NCBI RefSeq assembly: GCF_003609835.1
Contig: NZ_AP017898.1
Span: 1,612,001 to 1,676,000, forward strand
Direction: 5' to 3'
Source of the DNA: Sphingopyxis sp. FD7
GTDB taxonomy: Bacteria > Pseudomonadota > Alphaproteobacteria > Sphingomonadales > Sphingomonadaceae
Length of the DNA: 64,000 nt
Below, piece after piece: positions 51,893 to 61,060 of the stretch; positions within the stretch are counted from its first letter, which is position 1, and every line of letters begins with the position of its first letter. Made by a program: the position numbers and the translations under genes. The notes under the pieces are model-generated. The model was not told the DNA's origin. It did no database searches and saw only the letters and a program-made list of their open reading frames with translations.

Positions 51893-52186
51893 CTATTTGC
51901 CCGCGACGCGGGCGCGCATCGACTGGCTGGCGCGAAAGGTCATCACGCGCCGCGGCAGGATCGGCACCTCGATCCCCGTCTTTGGATTGCGGCCGATTCG
52001 CTGCGCCTTGTCGCGCAGGACAAAAGTGCCGAAGCCCGAAATCTTCACATTTTGTCCCGCGGCAAGCGCATCGGACATATGGTCCAGAATCGATTCGACG
52101 ATGGCGGCTGATTCGTTGCGCGACAGCCCGACCTGCTGATTGATCCGGCTCGCAATATCGGCGCGCGTGAGCGTTCCTGCTGACAT
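51893..52186 (-). CDS. ihfA: Integration host factor subunit alpha
   Basis: A 97-residue HU/IHF-family DNA-bending protein. The dimerisation helices ([20 protein letters not shown]) are followed by [20 protein letters not shown] and [20 protein letters not shown], the beta arm with the intercalating Pro. The alpha-subunit features (GLSRNE, SGFGxFxLRDKxxRxGRNPKTG) are clear. It forms a heterodimer with IhfB and acts in recombination, replication and transcription. It is expressed leftwards together with merR. Confidence 0.95.
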   Translation of the reverse strand: MSAGTLTRADIASRINQQVGLSRNESAAIVESILDHMSDALAAGQNVKISGFGTFVLRDKAQRIGRNPKTGIEVPILPRRVMTFRASQSMRARVAGK

Positions 52187-52362
52187 ATTGATCCCTTCCC
52201 CCTCCTGAAGCGATTGATGCGATCAATCCCCCGACAGCCCCCACCGTCGCGAGTCTCGCAACCTATATGTAACAAATCCGAATAAATCCGCCAAACTGAA
52301 ACGGATGGACGGAGAAGTTGACGCGACGAGCGCCCTTGCGCGAACGCGAGCCGGTCAGGCGA

Positions 52363-53328
52363 TCAGACGCGCAGGACGGCTGCACCCCAGGTGAAGCCGC
52401 CGCCCATCGCTTCGAGCACCACGAGGTCACCGCGCCTGATGCGACCGTCACGGACGGCAAGGTCGAGCGCGAGCGGCACCGACGCCGCCGATGTGTTCGC
52501 GTGCCGATCGACGGTGAGCACGACGCGATCGGCGGGCAGGCCCAGCTTTTTCGCGGTTGCGTCGATGATGCGCTTGTTCGCCTGGTGCGGCACCACCCAG
52601 TCGATGTCGTCGGCCGAAAGCCCGACCTCGGCCATCACTTCGCCCAGCACCGCCGCGAGGTTGGTGACGGCATGACGGAAGACTTCGCGCCCCTGCATCC
52701 GCACATGACCCACCGTGCCGGTGGTCGAGGGGCCACCGTCGACATAGAGCATGTCGCTATATTGCCCCTCGGCATGAAGCCGTGTCGCGAGGATGCCGCG
52801 GTCGTCCGCGACATCCTCGACCGACAGCACCACCGCGCCCGCGCCATCGCCGAACAATACGCAGGTCGTGCGGTCGTTCCAGTCGAGGATGCGGCTGAAC
52901 GTCTCGCTGCCGATCACCAGCGCGTGCTGCGCCGCGCCGGTGCGGAGCATCGCGTCGGCGACCGACACGGCATAGAGGAATCCCGAACAGACCGCCGCGA
53001 CGTCGAAGGCAATGCAATCGGGCGCGCCGAGCAGCGCCTGCACCTTGGTCGCGCTCGCCGGGAAAGTGTTGTCGGGCGTCGCCGTCGCGACGATAATCAG
53101 CCCGATGTCGGCGGGCTGGAGTCCCGCGGCTTCAAGCGCCTGCCGCGCGGCGTCAGCGCCGAGCGTCGCGGTCGTCTCGTCGGGTTCGGCGATATGGCGG
53201 AAGCGAATGCCGGTGCGTTCGACGATCCATTCGTCGCTTGTATCGACGCGTTCAGCGAGCTCGGCGTTGGAGACGCGCGTGCGCGGCAAGGCCGAGCCGG
53301 TGCCCTTCAGGATCGCGCGGCGCGTCAT
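52363..53328 (-). CDS. fabH: 3-oxoacyl-[acyl-carrier-protein] synthase III
   Basis: A 321-residue condensing enzyme that starts fatty acid chains from acetyl-CoA and malonyl-ACP. The catalytic triad is visible: Cys in [20 protein letters not shown], His in [20 protein letters not shown] and Asn in [16 protein letters not shown]. The C-terminal [13 protein letters not shown] is the family end. The ATG at 53328 ([15 protein letters not shown]) overlaps the plsX stop by 4 nt; the longer frame to 53406 is rejected. Confidence 0.96.
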   Translation of the reverse strand: MTRRAILKGTGSALPRTRVSNAELAERVDTSDEWIVERTGIRFRHIAEPDETTATLGADAARQALEAAGLQPADIGLIIVATATPDNTFPASATKVQALLGAPDCIAFDVAAVCSGFLYAVSVADAMLRTGAAQHALVIGSETFSRILDWNDRTTCVLFGDGAGAVVLSVEDVADDRGILATRLHAEGQYSDMLYVDGGPSTTGTVGHVRMQGREVFRHAVTNLAAVLGEVMAEVGLSADDIDWVVPHQANKRIIDATAKKLGLPADRVVLTVDRHANTSAASVPLALDLAVRDGRIRRGDLVVLEAMGGGFTWGAAVLRV

Positions 53329-54359
53329 GCGGCGTCGCCGCGGCGGAAATTTGCGAGATCCTCGGTCACCTGGCGCGTAATATCCTTTTCGATCAGCTCG
53401 GCGCACAGGTGGACGCAGTTGGCGACCCCCTTGGCATCGGCGCTGCCATGGCTTTTGAGCACCACGCCGTTGAGGCCGAGGAACACCGCGCCGTTGTGGT
53501 TGTTGGGGTCGAGATGGTGGCGCAGCAACTCGGTCGCGGGGCGCGAGATGAGGAAGCCGATCTTCGAACGCGTCGACGAGGTAAAGGCGCGGCGGAGGAG
53601 GTCCGTCACAAAGCGCGCCGTGCCCTCGATCGTCTTCAATGCGATATTGCCCGAAAAACCGTCATGGACGATCACATCGACATCGCCGCGCGACAATTTG
53701 TCGCCCTCGATAAAGCCGGTGAACTGCATCGGCAGCCCTTCCGCCCCGCGCAGCAGCGCCGCGGCTTCGCGGATTTCGTCGGTGCCCTTCAACTCCTCGG
53801 TGCCGATGTTGAGCAGGGCCACGCGCGGGCGTTCCAGCCCCATCGCGGTGCGCGCATAGGCCGCGCCCATGACGGCGAACTGAACCAGGTTGGTCGCGTC
53901 GCACTCGGTATTGGCGCCAAGGTCGAGCATCACGACGTCATTGTCGCCAAGCGACGGCAACAGCGCCGCGAGCGCGGGCCGGTCGATCCCCGGCATCGTG
54001 CGCAACGCAAGCTTCGCCATCGCCATCAGCGCGCCGGTGTTGCCCGCCGACACGGCGCCCCCGGCGTCGCCGCGCTTCACCGCGTCGATCGCGAGCCCCA
54101 TCGAGGTGCTTTTTGCCTTGCGCAGCGCCTGGCTCGGCTTGTCTTCGCCCGACACCACGCCGTCGGTGTGGATGATGTCCGACGCCGCGCGCAGGTTGGG
54201 GTGGCTGCCCAGTGCCGCCTTGATCCGCTGCTCGTCACCGACGAGGATGAAACGGAGGCCGTCATGCTTGTGGCGCGCCATCGCGGCGCCGGCGAGCATC
54301 ACGCGCACACCGACGTCACCGCCCATCGCATCGATTGCGATTCGCGGTGTCAGTGCCAT
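53325..54359 (-). CDS. plsX: Phosphate acyltransferase PlsX
   Basis: A 344-residue enzyme that makes acyl phosphate from acyl-ACP for phospholipid synthesis. Conserved segments include [20 protein letters not shown] at the N-terminus, [60 protein letters not shown] and [20 protein letters not shown]. It lies between rpmF and fabH in the standard order and is coupled to fabH by a 4-nt overlap. It acts at the inner face of the cytoplasmic membrane. Confidence 0.96.
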   Translation of the reverse strand: MALTPRIAIDAMGGDVGVRVMLAGAAMARHKHDGLRFILVGDEQRIKAALGSHPNLRAASDIIHTDGVVSGEDKPSQALRKAKSTSMGLAIDAVKRGDAGGAVSAGNTGALMAMAKLALRTMPGIDRPALAALLPSLGDNDVVMLDLGANTECDATNLVQFAVMGAAYARTAMGLERPRVALLNIGTEELKGTDEIREAAALLRGAEGLPMQFTGFIEGDKLSRGDVDVIVHDGFSGNIALKTIEGTARFVTDLLRRAFTSSTRSKIGFLISRPATELLRHHLDPNNHNGAVFLGLNGVVLKSHGSADAKGVANCVHLCAELIEKDITRQVTEDLANFRRGDAA

Positions 54360-54381
54360 CTAAACCCCTCCGGCCGAATGG

Positions 54382-54561
54382 TTACGCGCCGACCGACACC
54401 ACTTCACGGCCGTTATAGTGGCCGCAGGCGTTGCAAAGATTGTGCGGGCGCTTCAGTTCGCCGCAGTTGGGGCATTCCTGAAAGGCTTCGACCTTCAGGC
54501 TGTCGTGGCTGCGACGCATGCCGCGCTTCGAGGGCGAGGTTTTTCGCTTGGGAACGGCCAT
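54382..54561 (-). CDS. rpmF: 50S ribosomal protein L32
   Basis: The 59-residue product, [20 protein letters not shown] followed by a zinc-ribbon part with [20 protein letters not shown], is a complete bL32. Both CxxC pairs are kept, so this is the zinc-binding form. The ATG at 54561 is the family start; the frame reaching 54711 is accidental. It is the first gene of the rpmF-plsX-fabH-ihfA-merR order. Confidence 0.97.
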   Translation of the reverse strand: MAVPKRKTSPSKRGMRRSHDSLKVEAFQECPNCGELKRPHNLCNACGHYNGREVVSVGA

Positions 54562-54976
54562 GATTTTTCCTGCATTCTCAAATAGTGTGTCACGAATCGG
54601 CTGCCCGGATTTGTCGCGCCCGTCGCCGGGAATGACTGGCCCGCCCGCCAAGCCGAAGCCCGATCCCGCCCTGGTGGAACGGGACAAATCTTCTGCCGGA
54701 GGGTGCCTCAACGCCAGAAGGTGTCGGGTGCCGGATCGGGCGCGGCTATAGCGTTTTCGCCCGCAAAGGCAAGCCCATTGCGCCCGCGAAGAGCTGCGGC
54801 GTCATTCTCGTCGTCATGCCGGACCTGATCCGGCATCCACCGTGGCGATGAAGTCCTGGACCCGGATCAGGTCGGGGTGACGACAAGGATGATGTCGCAG
54901 ATGCTTGTCCTGTCCTGCCGACAATGCCACACCATGCTCCATCGCCGGACCAACCGGCGCATAAGGGGGAAGCCAA
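54562..54976. other. 415-bp gene-free gap with a palindromic repeat
   Basis: It separates the divergent rpmF and MAPEG genes. The left half must hold the rpmF promoter. The centre holds the repeat at 54810-54884. Short CCGGGAATGAC-type segments near 54628 resemble other intergenic repeats in the window. No RNA gene or convincing small protein was found. Confidence 0.55.
54810..54884. repeat. Palindromic repeat upstream of the MAPEG gene
   Basis: GTCGTCA (54810-54816) is mirrored by TGACGAC (54878-54884), with an inner 12-bp pair GACCTGATCCGG (54822-54833) / CCGGATCAGGTC (54862-54873). It is related in style to the repeats at 17891, 38469 and 45594. Confidence 0.75.
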
Positions 54977-55414
54977 ATGATGATCTTACCGATCAGCCTG
55001 ACGATTGCCGCCGGGGCGGCGCTGCTCAACCTGTGGCTTGCGGTTCGCGTCGGCCGTGTGCGGACCAGAGAGAAGGTCTTTATCGGCGATGGCGGCAACG
55101 AGCCGCTGACGCGGCGGATGCGCGCGCACAGCAATTTTGTCGAGAATACGGCGTTCGTGCTGATCCTGCTCGCGCTCGTCGAACTCGGCCTCGGCTCGTC
55201 GATGTGGCTGTGGGGCGTCGGCGCGCTCTATCTCGTCGGCCGCATCCTGCACGCGATCGGCATGGACGGAATGATGTGGGGCCGCATGGTCGGCACGATC
55301 ATCACCATGCTGACCCAGCTCGGCCTCGCGCTCGGCGCGCTGGCGATCGTCTATCTGACGCCCACCAGCATCACGACGACCGAAATCGAGGAAACGGTCG
55401 AAATCGCGCAATAG
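54977..55414 (+). CDS. MAPEG-family membrane protein
   Basis: A 145-residue protein with four membrane helices. MRAHSNFVENTAFVLILLAL carries the MAPEG signature (R.H.NF.E..P-like: RAHSNFVENTAF), and LYLVGRILHAIGMDG is the second conserved region. MAPEG proteins include microsomal glutathione transferases; bacterial members are mostly uncharacterised but may conjugate glutathione to hydrophobic compounds. It starts at 54977 with GGGGGAAG upstream and stands alone. Confidence 0.92.
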   Translation: MMILPISLTIAAGAALLNLWLAVRVGRVRTREKVFIGDGGNEPLTRRMRAHSNFVENTAFVLILLALVELGLGSSMWLWGVGALYLVGRILHAIGMDGMMWGRMVGTIITMLTQLGLALGALAIVYLTPTSITTTEIEETVEIAQ

Positions 55415-55484
55415 CCCATCCCGTTCCACCCTTCCCGCGAAGGCGGGGATGACGGAATACTGGTCAGAAAAAGCCCAGAAAAAA

Positions 55485-55509
55485 GGCGCCGGACCGTCGA
55501 TCCGGCGCC
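55485..55509 (-). terminator. Rho-independent terminator after the outer membrane protein gene
   Basis: GGCGCCGGA and TCCGGCGCC form a 9-bp perfect stem with a 7-nt loop. On the minus strand it is followed by TTTTTTC, 21 bp after the stop of the gene ending at 55531. On the plus strand it is followed by TCTCTTTTC, so it can also serve the MAPEG gene. Confidence 0.88.
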
Positions 55510-55530
55510 TCTCTTTTCGCTCCTGATGGA

Positions 55531-56364
55531 TCAGAAACGATAGCTCAGCGTCCCGCGTACGCTGTGGGTGCGGAAATGCGGGTCGCTGCGACGGATGTCG
55601 GTGCCACCGCCGTTCAGCAGGAACGGGTTGGTCGCAGGCGCGGTCCCCGGCCCGACGTTGACAACATAGTCATTGTCCTTGACGTCGGTGTAGAGATATT
55701 CGAGTCCGAGGCCGATATTGTTCGTCAGCATCAGCTCGGCGCCGCCACCGACGGTGTAACCCCACGCATTCGTCTTGCCATTGTCGGCAAAGCTGTTCGC
55801 GGTGTTCGTCGTGGTGAACTTGTTGTCGAGCCGCGCATAAGCGCCGCCGCCGGTGACATAGAAGAGCGCGCCGCCGCCCGGCGTATAGCCCGCGCGCAGG
55901 CGGGCATTCGCCTGATAATCGGCCTCGCGGCTCATCGTGTAGCTTGCCGGCGTGGTCGAAAAGCCGCTCACGCTGTCGCGCGCGACGCTGTGACCGCCCT
56001 CGACCACCGCGCCGAGGACGAAATTGCCCATACGCTTGTCATAGCCGAGGCGCCCGAAAAACTCCGGACCGTCCTTGTCATTGCGGCAGCCGATATTGGC
56101 GGAGCTTGTGGCCGCGCCGTTACAGAAGCCCGGCGAGAAAGCGTCGGTTCCGCCCACTGTGGTGACGGTGTCGCCATAGCTGCCGTCGCGGTTGGTGTCG
56201 AACACCAGCGTTTCGCCGCGGTCGCTTCCCTGAAGCGTCGCGCCACCGCCGATCGAGATATAGGGGCCGTCGAAGTCCTGCGACGGGTCGCGGTTGTCCT
56301 GCGCAACGGCAGGAACAGCCAGCACGGATGCCGCCGTGGCGGCGAGGAGAGCTGCGAGTTTCAT
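55531..56364 (-). CDS. Outer membrane beta-barrel protein
   Basis: A 277-residue porin-like protein with signal peptide MKLAALLAATAASVLAVPAV ending in AQ. The mature part opens with DGPYISIGGGATLQGSD and has alternating strand patterns (FGRLGYDKRMGNFVLGAVVE, ARLRAGYTPGGGALFYVTGG, GGGAELMLTNNIGLGLEYLY). It ends in GTLSYRF, with the terminal Phe recognised by the BAM machinery. It fits the OmpA/Omp25-like OMP_b-brl family of eight-stranded barrels. The ATG at 56364 is chosen because the signal peptide starts there. Confidence 0.9.
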   Translation of the reverse strand: MKLAALLAATAASVLAVPAVAQDNRDPSQDFDGPYISIGGGATLQGSDRGETLVFDTNRDGSYGDTVTTVGGTDAFSPGFCNGAATSSANIGCRNDKDGPEFFGRLGYDKRMGNFVLGAVVEGGHSVARDSVSGFSTTPASYTMSREADYQANARLRAGYTPGGGALFYVTGGGAYARLDNKFTTTNTANSFADNGKTNAWGYTVGGGAELMLTNNIGLGLEYLYTDVKDNDYVVNVGPGTAPATNPFLLNGGGTDIRRSDPHFRTHSVRGTLSYRF

Positions 56365-56533
56365 TGTTTTACTCCACTTTTTGATGACCTTACAGTCGCC
56401 CTCCCAACCCTTGTGGTCTGTCAAAGGTTCCGCCGATCCGTCGTAATGCGGTGAAGCGAGCCCGCCGCGGGCCGGATGATGCGCGCCAAAACCGCGCTTG
56501 CCAGCGGCCTTCCCCGACCCCTATAGCCACGCC

Positions 56534-58513
56534 ATGAGTCACGATTTGTTCGACGCCGCGATCCCCGCTTCCGACAGCTATAATGCGTCGCAGATCGAGG
56601 TGCTGGAGGGGCTCGAACCCGTCCGCCGCCGCCCCGGCATGTATATCGGCGGCACGGACGAGCGCGCGCTGCACCACCTCGCCGCCGAAGTGATCGACAA
56701 CAGCATGGACGAAGCCGTCGCGGGCCACGCGACGCGCATCGAGGTGACGCTCGACATCGGCAACCGGCTGACCATTATCGACAATGGGCGCGGGATGCCC
56801 GTCGATCCGCATCCCAGGTTTCCGGACAAGTCAGCGCTCGAGGTCATCATGACCATGCTTCATTCGGGCGGCAAGTTCGAGGGCAAGGCCTATGCGACAT
56901 CGGGCGGCCTCCACGGCGTCGGCGTCAGCGTCGTCAACGCGCTGTCGGTCGAAACCGAGATCGAGGTCGCGCGGGCGAAGCAGCTTTACCGCCAGCGCTT
57001 CGCGCGCGGTGTGCCGCTCGGCCCGCTCGAAGAACTCGGCCCGACCCCCAATCGCCGCGGCACCAGCGTGTCCTTCATCCCCGACCCCGAAATCTTCGGC
57101 GAGCATGGCCGCTTCAAGCCGCAGCGGCTTTACCGCATGGCGCGATCAAAGGCCTATCTGTTCGCGGGCGTCGAAATCCGCTGGAAATGCGCACCCGAAC
57201 TGATCGGCGACGACACGCCCGCGGACGCGGTGTTCCAGTTCCCCGGCGGCCTGGCCGACCATTTGAAGGAGCAGATCGGCACGCGCGAATGCGCGACCGC
57301 CGAGCCTTTCGTGGGGCGCCAGGACTTCCCCGGCGACCAGGGCCGCGCCGAATGGGCGATCGCCTGGCCGCTGTGGTCGGACGGCTCGTACAGCTGGTAT
57401 TGCAACACGATTCCGACCCCCGCGGGCGGGACGCACGAGGCAGGGCTGCGCGCCGCGCTCACCAAGGGCCTGCGCGCGTTCGGCGAGCTGATCGGACAGA
57501 AGAAGGCGGCGCAGATCACCGCCGAAGACGTGTTCAACGGCGGCGAAATGATGCTGTCGGTGTTCATCCGCGATCCGCAGTTTCAGAGCCAGACCAAGGA
57601 CCGCCTGTCGAGTCCCGAGGCCGCGCGCCTGACCGAAAATGCCGTGCGCGATCATTTCGACCATTTTTTGTCAGACAATATGGACCGCGGCCGCGCGCTC
57701 CTCGGCCTCGTTCTCGACCGCATGGACGAGCGGCTGAAGCGCAAGGCGGAGCGCGAGGTCAAGCGCAAGACCGCGACGAGCGGCCGCAAGCTCCGCCTGC
57801 CTGGCAAGCTTACCGACTGCGCGAACGACGGCCCCGAAGGCACGGAATTATTTATCGTCGAAGGCGACAGCGCGGGCGGCAGCGCCAAACAGGCGCGCGA
57901 CCGCAAGACGCAGGCGATCCTGCCGATCCGCGGCAAGATATTGAACGTCGCGAGCGCCAGCGCCGACAAGATCCGCGCCAATCAGGAAATCGCCGACCTC
58001 GCGCTCGCGCTGGGTTGCGGGATGCGCAAGGATTGCGACGCCGACCGGCTGCGCTACGAGAAAATCGTCATTATGACCGACGCCGATGTCGACGGCGCGC
58101 ATATCGCGACCTTGCTGATGACCTTCTTCTTTCAGGAAATGCCCGACATCGTGCGGAACGGGCATGTCTATCTGGCGCAGCCGCCGCTCTACCGCCTGAC
58201 CGCGGGCGCGACGTCGGCCTATGCGCGCGACGACGCGCATCGCGCCGAGCTGGAGGCCACGCTGTTCAAGGGCAAGAAGGTCGAGGTCGGACGTTTCAAG
58301 GGCCTGGGCGAGATGAACCCCAACCAACTCAAGGAAACGACGATGGACCCCGCCACGCGCAGCCTGCTGCGCGTGACGCTGCCGCAGGAATATGAGGAGC
58401 GCCATCAGGTCAAGGATCTGGTCGATCGACTGATGGGCAAGCATCCCGAACATCGCTTCCAGTTCATCCAGGCCAACGCCGCCAGCCTCGACGAGGCCGC
58501 GATCGACGCTTGA
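56534..58513 (+). CDS. parE: DNA topoisomerase IV subunit B
   Basis: A 659-residue ATPase subunit that separates replicated chromosomes with ParC. The GHKL site shows EVIDNSMDEAVAGHATRIEV (N-box), IIDNGRGMPVDPHP, SGGKFEGKAYATSGGLHGVG. The Toprim domain has TELFIVEGDSAGGSAKQARD and IVIMTDADVDGAHIATLLM, and FKGLGEMNPNQLKETTMDP follows. IPVDPHP and the lack of a long GyrB-type insertion indicate ParE rather than GyrB. The ATG at 56534 (MSHDLFDAAIPASD) is preferred over 56498. Confidence 0.94.
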   Translation: MSHDLFDAAIPASDSYNASQIEVLEGLEPVRRRPGMYIGGTDERALHHLAAEVIDNSMDEAVAGHATRIEVTLDIGNRLTIIDNGRGMPVDPHPRFPDKSALEVIMTMLHSGGKFEGKAYATSGGLHGVGVSVVNALSVETEIEVARAKQLYRQRFARGVPLGPLEELGPTPNRRGTSVSFIPDPEIFGEHGRFKPQRLYRMARSKAYLFAGVEIRWKCAPELIGDDTPADAVFQFPGGLADHLKEQIGTRECATAEPFVGRQDFPGDQGRAEWAIAWPLWSDGSYSWYCNTIPTPAGGTHEAGLRAALTKGLRAFGELIGQKKAAQITAEDVFNGGEMMLSVFIRDPQFQSQTKDRLSSPEAARLTENAVRDHFDHFLSDNMDRGRALLGLVLDRMDERLKRKAEREVKRKTATSGRKLRLPGKLTDCANDGPEGTELFIVEGDSAGGSAKQARDRKTQAILPIRGKILNVASASADKIRANQEIADLALALGCGMRKDCDADRLRYEKIVIMTDADVDGAHIATLLMTFFFQEMPDIVRNGHVYLAQPPLYRLTAGATSAYARDDAHRAELEATLFKGKKVEVGRFKGLGEMNPNQLKETTMDPATRSLLRVTLPQEYEERHQVKDLVDRLMGKHPEHRFQFIQANAASLDEAAIDA

Positions 58514-58545
58514 TGTCGCGGCGGTTCATCGAACCAGGGGGAATC

Positions 58546-59850
58546 ATGATCCGCAAACCCGTTCTTGCCGCGCTCCTGCTGTCGCTTTCGACCGCTCCCG
58601 TCGCCGCGCAGTCGCCCGAAATGCAGGCCGCGACCACGACCGCATTCGAACAGCGCGCGGCGCAGCTCGTCGCGCTCCTCAACGGCGAAATCGCCTTTGC
58701 CGACTATTTCGACCCGACCTTCCAGGCGGCGATCCCCGAGGCGCAGTTCAAGGCGATGACCGCCAACCTGATCGCCCAATATGGCCAGCCGTTTGCGGTT
58801 GAAAAGGCGACTTCCAGCGACGGCCGCTCGGGATCGCTGTCGCTGCGGTTCGAAAAAGGCGTCGCGGCGGTGCTGCTCGACGTCGGCGCGGGTGCCGACA
58901 CGCGGGTGATCGGCCTGCGCCTGACCGGCTTTGAAATGGCGAACGACAGCCTCGACAAGGTGACCGCGGAAATCGCCACACTCCCCGGAATGACTGGCTT
59001 CCTTGTCGCCGAACTCGACGGTGACGGCATCCGCCCGCTCGCCTCGACAAATGCCGACCAGCAATTCGCCGTCGGTTCGACGTTCAAGCTCTATATCCTC
59101 GACGAACTGGCGGCACAGGTCGCGGCGGGCGAACGCCAATGGTCTGACGTCGTGCCGCTGTCGCACCCCAGCTTTTCGTCGGCGGGCACCGCAAACTGGC
59201 CAAAGGATACGCCGGTGACGCTGCAAAGCCTCGCCAACTGGATGATTTCGGTCAGCGACAACAGCGCGACCGATACGCTGATCCACCTGCTCGGCCGCGA
59301 CAGGATCGAAGCGCGGATGCGCGCCGCGGGGCACAGTGCGCCGTCGCGCAACATTCCCTTCCTCACCACGGTCGAAGCCTTCGCGCTCAAGGGCAATAAT
59401 TTTGCAGCCGAACGCGCGGCCTTCGTTGCGGGCGACGATGCGGCGCAGCGCCGGCTGCTCGACGCCAATCGCGACCGGCTCACCCTCGCCAATGTCGACG
59501 GCGTCAGCTTTGCCGGCGTGCCGCGCTTTATCGACAGCCTCGAATGGTTCGCCAGCCCCAATGACGTCGCCAGGGTGATGATCGACCTGCGCAAGCGGCA
59601 GTCGCCGGAAGCGATGGCGACGATGGCGATCAATCCCGGCGTGAACCCCGGCGCGGTCAGGGACTGGTCGTGGCTCGGCTACAAGGGAGGGTCCGAACTC
59701 GGGGTGATTTCGATGAGCCTGCTGGGGCGGCGCAAATCGGACGGCAAATGGTTCGTCGTCACGGCGAGCTGGAACAATCCCGACGCGCCGGTCGCCACCG
59801 AAACGCTGGTCGGGCTGGTCACGCGGCTGCTTGCACTCGCTGCGAGATAG
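58546..59850 (+). CDS. Class A beta-lactamase-fold serine hydrolase
   Basis: A 434-residue exported protein with signal peptide MIRKPVLAALLLSLSTAPVA ending in AQ. An N-terminal domain of about 120 residues precedes the beta-lactamase-like part. The penicillin-recognising motifs are visible: FAVGSTFKLYILDEL (SxxK), ISVSDNSATDTLIHLL (SDN) and YKGGSELGVISMSLL (KxG). The family (PF13354-type) includes class A beta-lactamases and peptidases of unknown role. The Glu166 region of class A enzymes is not clearly recognised, so resistance activity is uncertain. The ATG at 58546 follows GGGGGAAT. Confidence 0.88.
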   Translation: MIRKPVLAALLLSLSTAPVAAQSPEMQAATTTAFEQRAAQLVALLNGEIAFADYFDPTFQAAIPEAQFKAMTANLIAQYGQPFAVEKATSSDGRSGSLSLRFEKGVAAVLLDVGAGADTRVIGLRLTGFEMANDSLDKVTAEIATLPGMTGFLVAELDGDGIRPLASTNADQQFAVGSTFKLYILDELAAQVAAGERQWSDVVPLSHPSFSSAGTANWPKDTPVTLQSLANWMISVSDNSATDTLIHLLGRDRIEARMRAAGHSAPSRNIPFLTTVEAFALKGNNFAAERAAFVAGDDAAQRRLLDANRDRLTLANVDGVSFAGVPRFIDSLEWFASPNDVARVMIDLRKRQSPEAMATMAINPGVNPGAVRDWSWLGYKGGSELGVISMSLLGRRKSDGKWFVVTASWNNPDAPVATETLVGLVTRLLALAAR

Positions 59851-59853
59851 GCG

Positions 59854-60645
59854 TCAGGCGGTCAACGCCGCGACGAGCGCCTTGACCTTCGCCTGCCGCC
59901 ATTGCGGCGTCGGCGCGACGAGCCAGTAACCGCGCTTGACCTCTACCGGCTCACCCACCTGCCGCACGCGGCCCGCGGCAATGTCGGCCTCGGCCAGCAT
60001 CGCGGGAACATTGGCATGGCCGAGGCCGTTCGCCGCGGCATCGATCGCGAGTCCCGCGTCGCCCAGCCGCAGCGCCGGCTCGCCGTCGGCGACCGGACAG
60101 CCGGGCCAGGCGATGCGCGTATCGCTGCCCGCGCCAGGCCCCGCGACGGTGACCATCAGCGGCTCCGACAGCGCCACGCCCTCATGCTCGCCCGCGCTGT
60201 CGGTCCAGAAGATCGCGAGGTCGAGGTTCGCTTCGGTGAAATCGATCCCCGTATCGGCCGAAACGAGCGTAAAGCGCACGTCGGGCGCCTGCTGGCTGTA
60301 GCGGGCAAGCCGCGGCGCGAGCCATTTGGCGGTCAGGTCGCGCGGCGCGGCGATCGTCAGCGATTGCGACGACTGCCCCGCCTGCATCGCGCGCACCGAT
60401 TCCTCGAACTGCAAAAAGCCCTGCCGCAGCGCATCGAGCCCCGCCTGCGCCTCGCCCGTCAGCTCCAGCCCCTTGGGCGTGCGGCGGAACAGCACGACGC
60501 CCAGCATATCCTCGAGCGCGCGAATCTGTTGCCCCACCGCCGCGGGCGTCACCGCCAGCTCGTCGGCGGCGCGCGTGAAGCTCAGATGCCGGGCCGCGGC
60601 GTCGAAGACGCGGAGCGCGTTGAGGGGCAGGTGCGTGCGCTTCAT
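59854..60645 (-). CDS. LysR-family transcriptional regulator (GcvA-like)
   Basis: A 263-residue protein. The HTH is LNALRVFDAAARHLSFTRAA then DELAVTPAAVGQQIRALEDM, with the GcvA/AmpR-type LPLNALRVFDAAARH start. A LysR substrate-binding domain follows, somewhat short (263 against the usual about 295 residues). It has the lower part SLTIAAPRDLTAKWLAPRLA. It overlaps the apaG stop by 4 nt and converges with the hydrolase gene. GcvA-type regulators control amino acid, beta-lactamase or glycine-cleavage genes; the target is not evident. The neighbouring beta-lactamase-fold gene is one candidate. Confidence 0.92.
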   Translation of the reverse strand: MKRTHLPLNALRVFDAAARHLSFTRAADELAVTPAAVGQQIRALEDMLGVVLFRRTPKGLELTGEAQAGLDALRQGFLQFEESVRAMQAGQSSQSLTIAAPRDLTAKWLAPRLARYSQQAPDVRFTLVSADTGIDFTEANLDLAIFWTDSAGEHEGVALSEPLMVTVAGPGAGSDTRIAWPGCPVADGEPALRLGDAGLAIDAAANGLGHANVPAMLAEADIAAGRVRQVGEPVEVKRGYWLVAPTPQWRQAKVKALVAALTA

Positions 60646-61043
60646 AAGGCCGTCGCGGGCGCCACGAGCGGGAAGTGCGGGATCGCGACGAGCATCTGCG
60701 ACCCGTCGCTCATTTCCATCGTATAGCTGCCGACCATCGACCCTTCGGGGGTCGGCAACGGGCAGCCCGATACATAGTCATAGGCGCCGCCCGCGCCGAT
60801 CAACGGCTGTTCGCCGACGACACCCTCACCCTCGACCTCGCTCACCTGGCCGCGCGCGTCGCTGATCCGCCAGTGGCGCGAGAGCAGCTGCACCGCGCTG
60901 TCGCCGTGATTTTCGACGCGCACATGATAGGCCCAGAACCAGCGGCCGAGCGCCGGGTGCGATTGTTCGGGCAGATAGCTTACCGCCACGCGCACGGTCA
61001 CGGGTCCGGTGGTCGCGGAGAAGGGGAAGAAGGAGTCGATCAT
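60642..61043 (-). CDS. apaG: ApaG protein (DUF525)
   Basis: A 133-residue Co2+/Mg2+-efflux-associated protein, a small fibronectin-III-like fold. Conserved features are VTVRVAVSYLPEQSHPALGR, RWFWAYHVRVENHGDSAVQL, LSRHWRISDARGQVSEVEGE and the C-terminal GSYTMEMSDGSQMLVAIPHF. The start ATG at 61043 is chosen over the long frame to 61331. It lies between metZ and the LysR gene; its 3' end overlaps the regulator start by 4 nt. Biochemical role in bacteria is unclear. Confidence 0.94.
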   Translation of the reverse strand: MIDSFFPFSATTGPVTVRVAVSYLPEQSHPALGRWFWAYHVRVENHGDSAVQLLSRHWRISDARGQVSEVEGEGVVGEQPLIGAGGAYDYVSGCPLPTPEGSMVGSYTMEMSDGSQMLVAIPHFPLVAPATAL

Positions 61044-61060
61044 CGCGGCGCCAGATTCCC

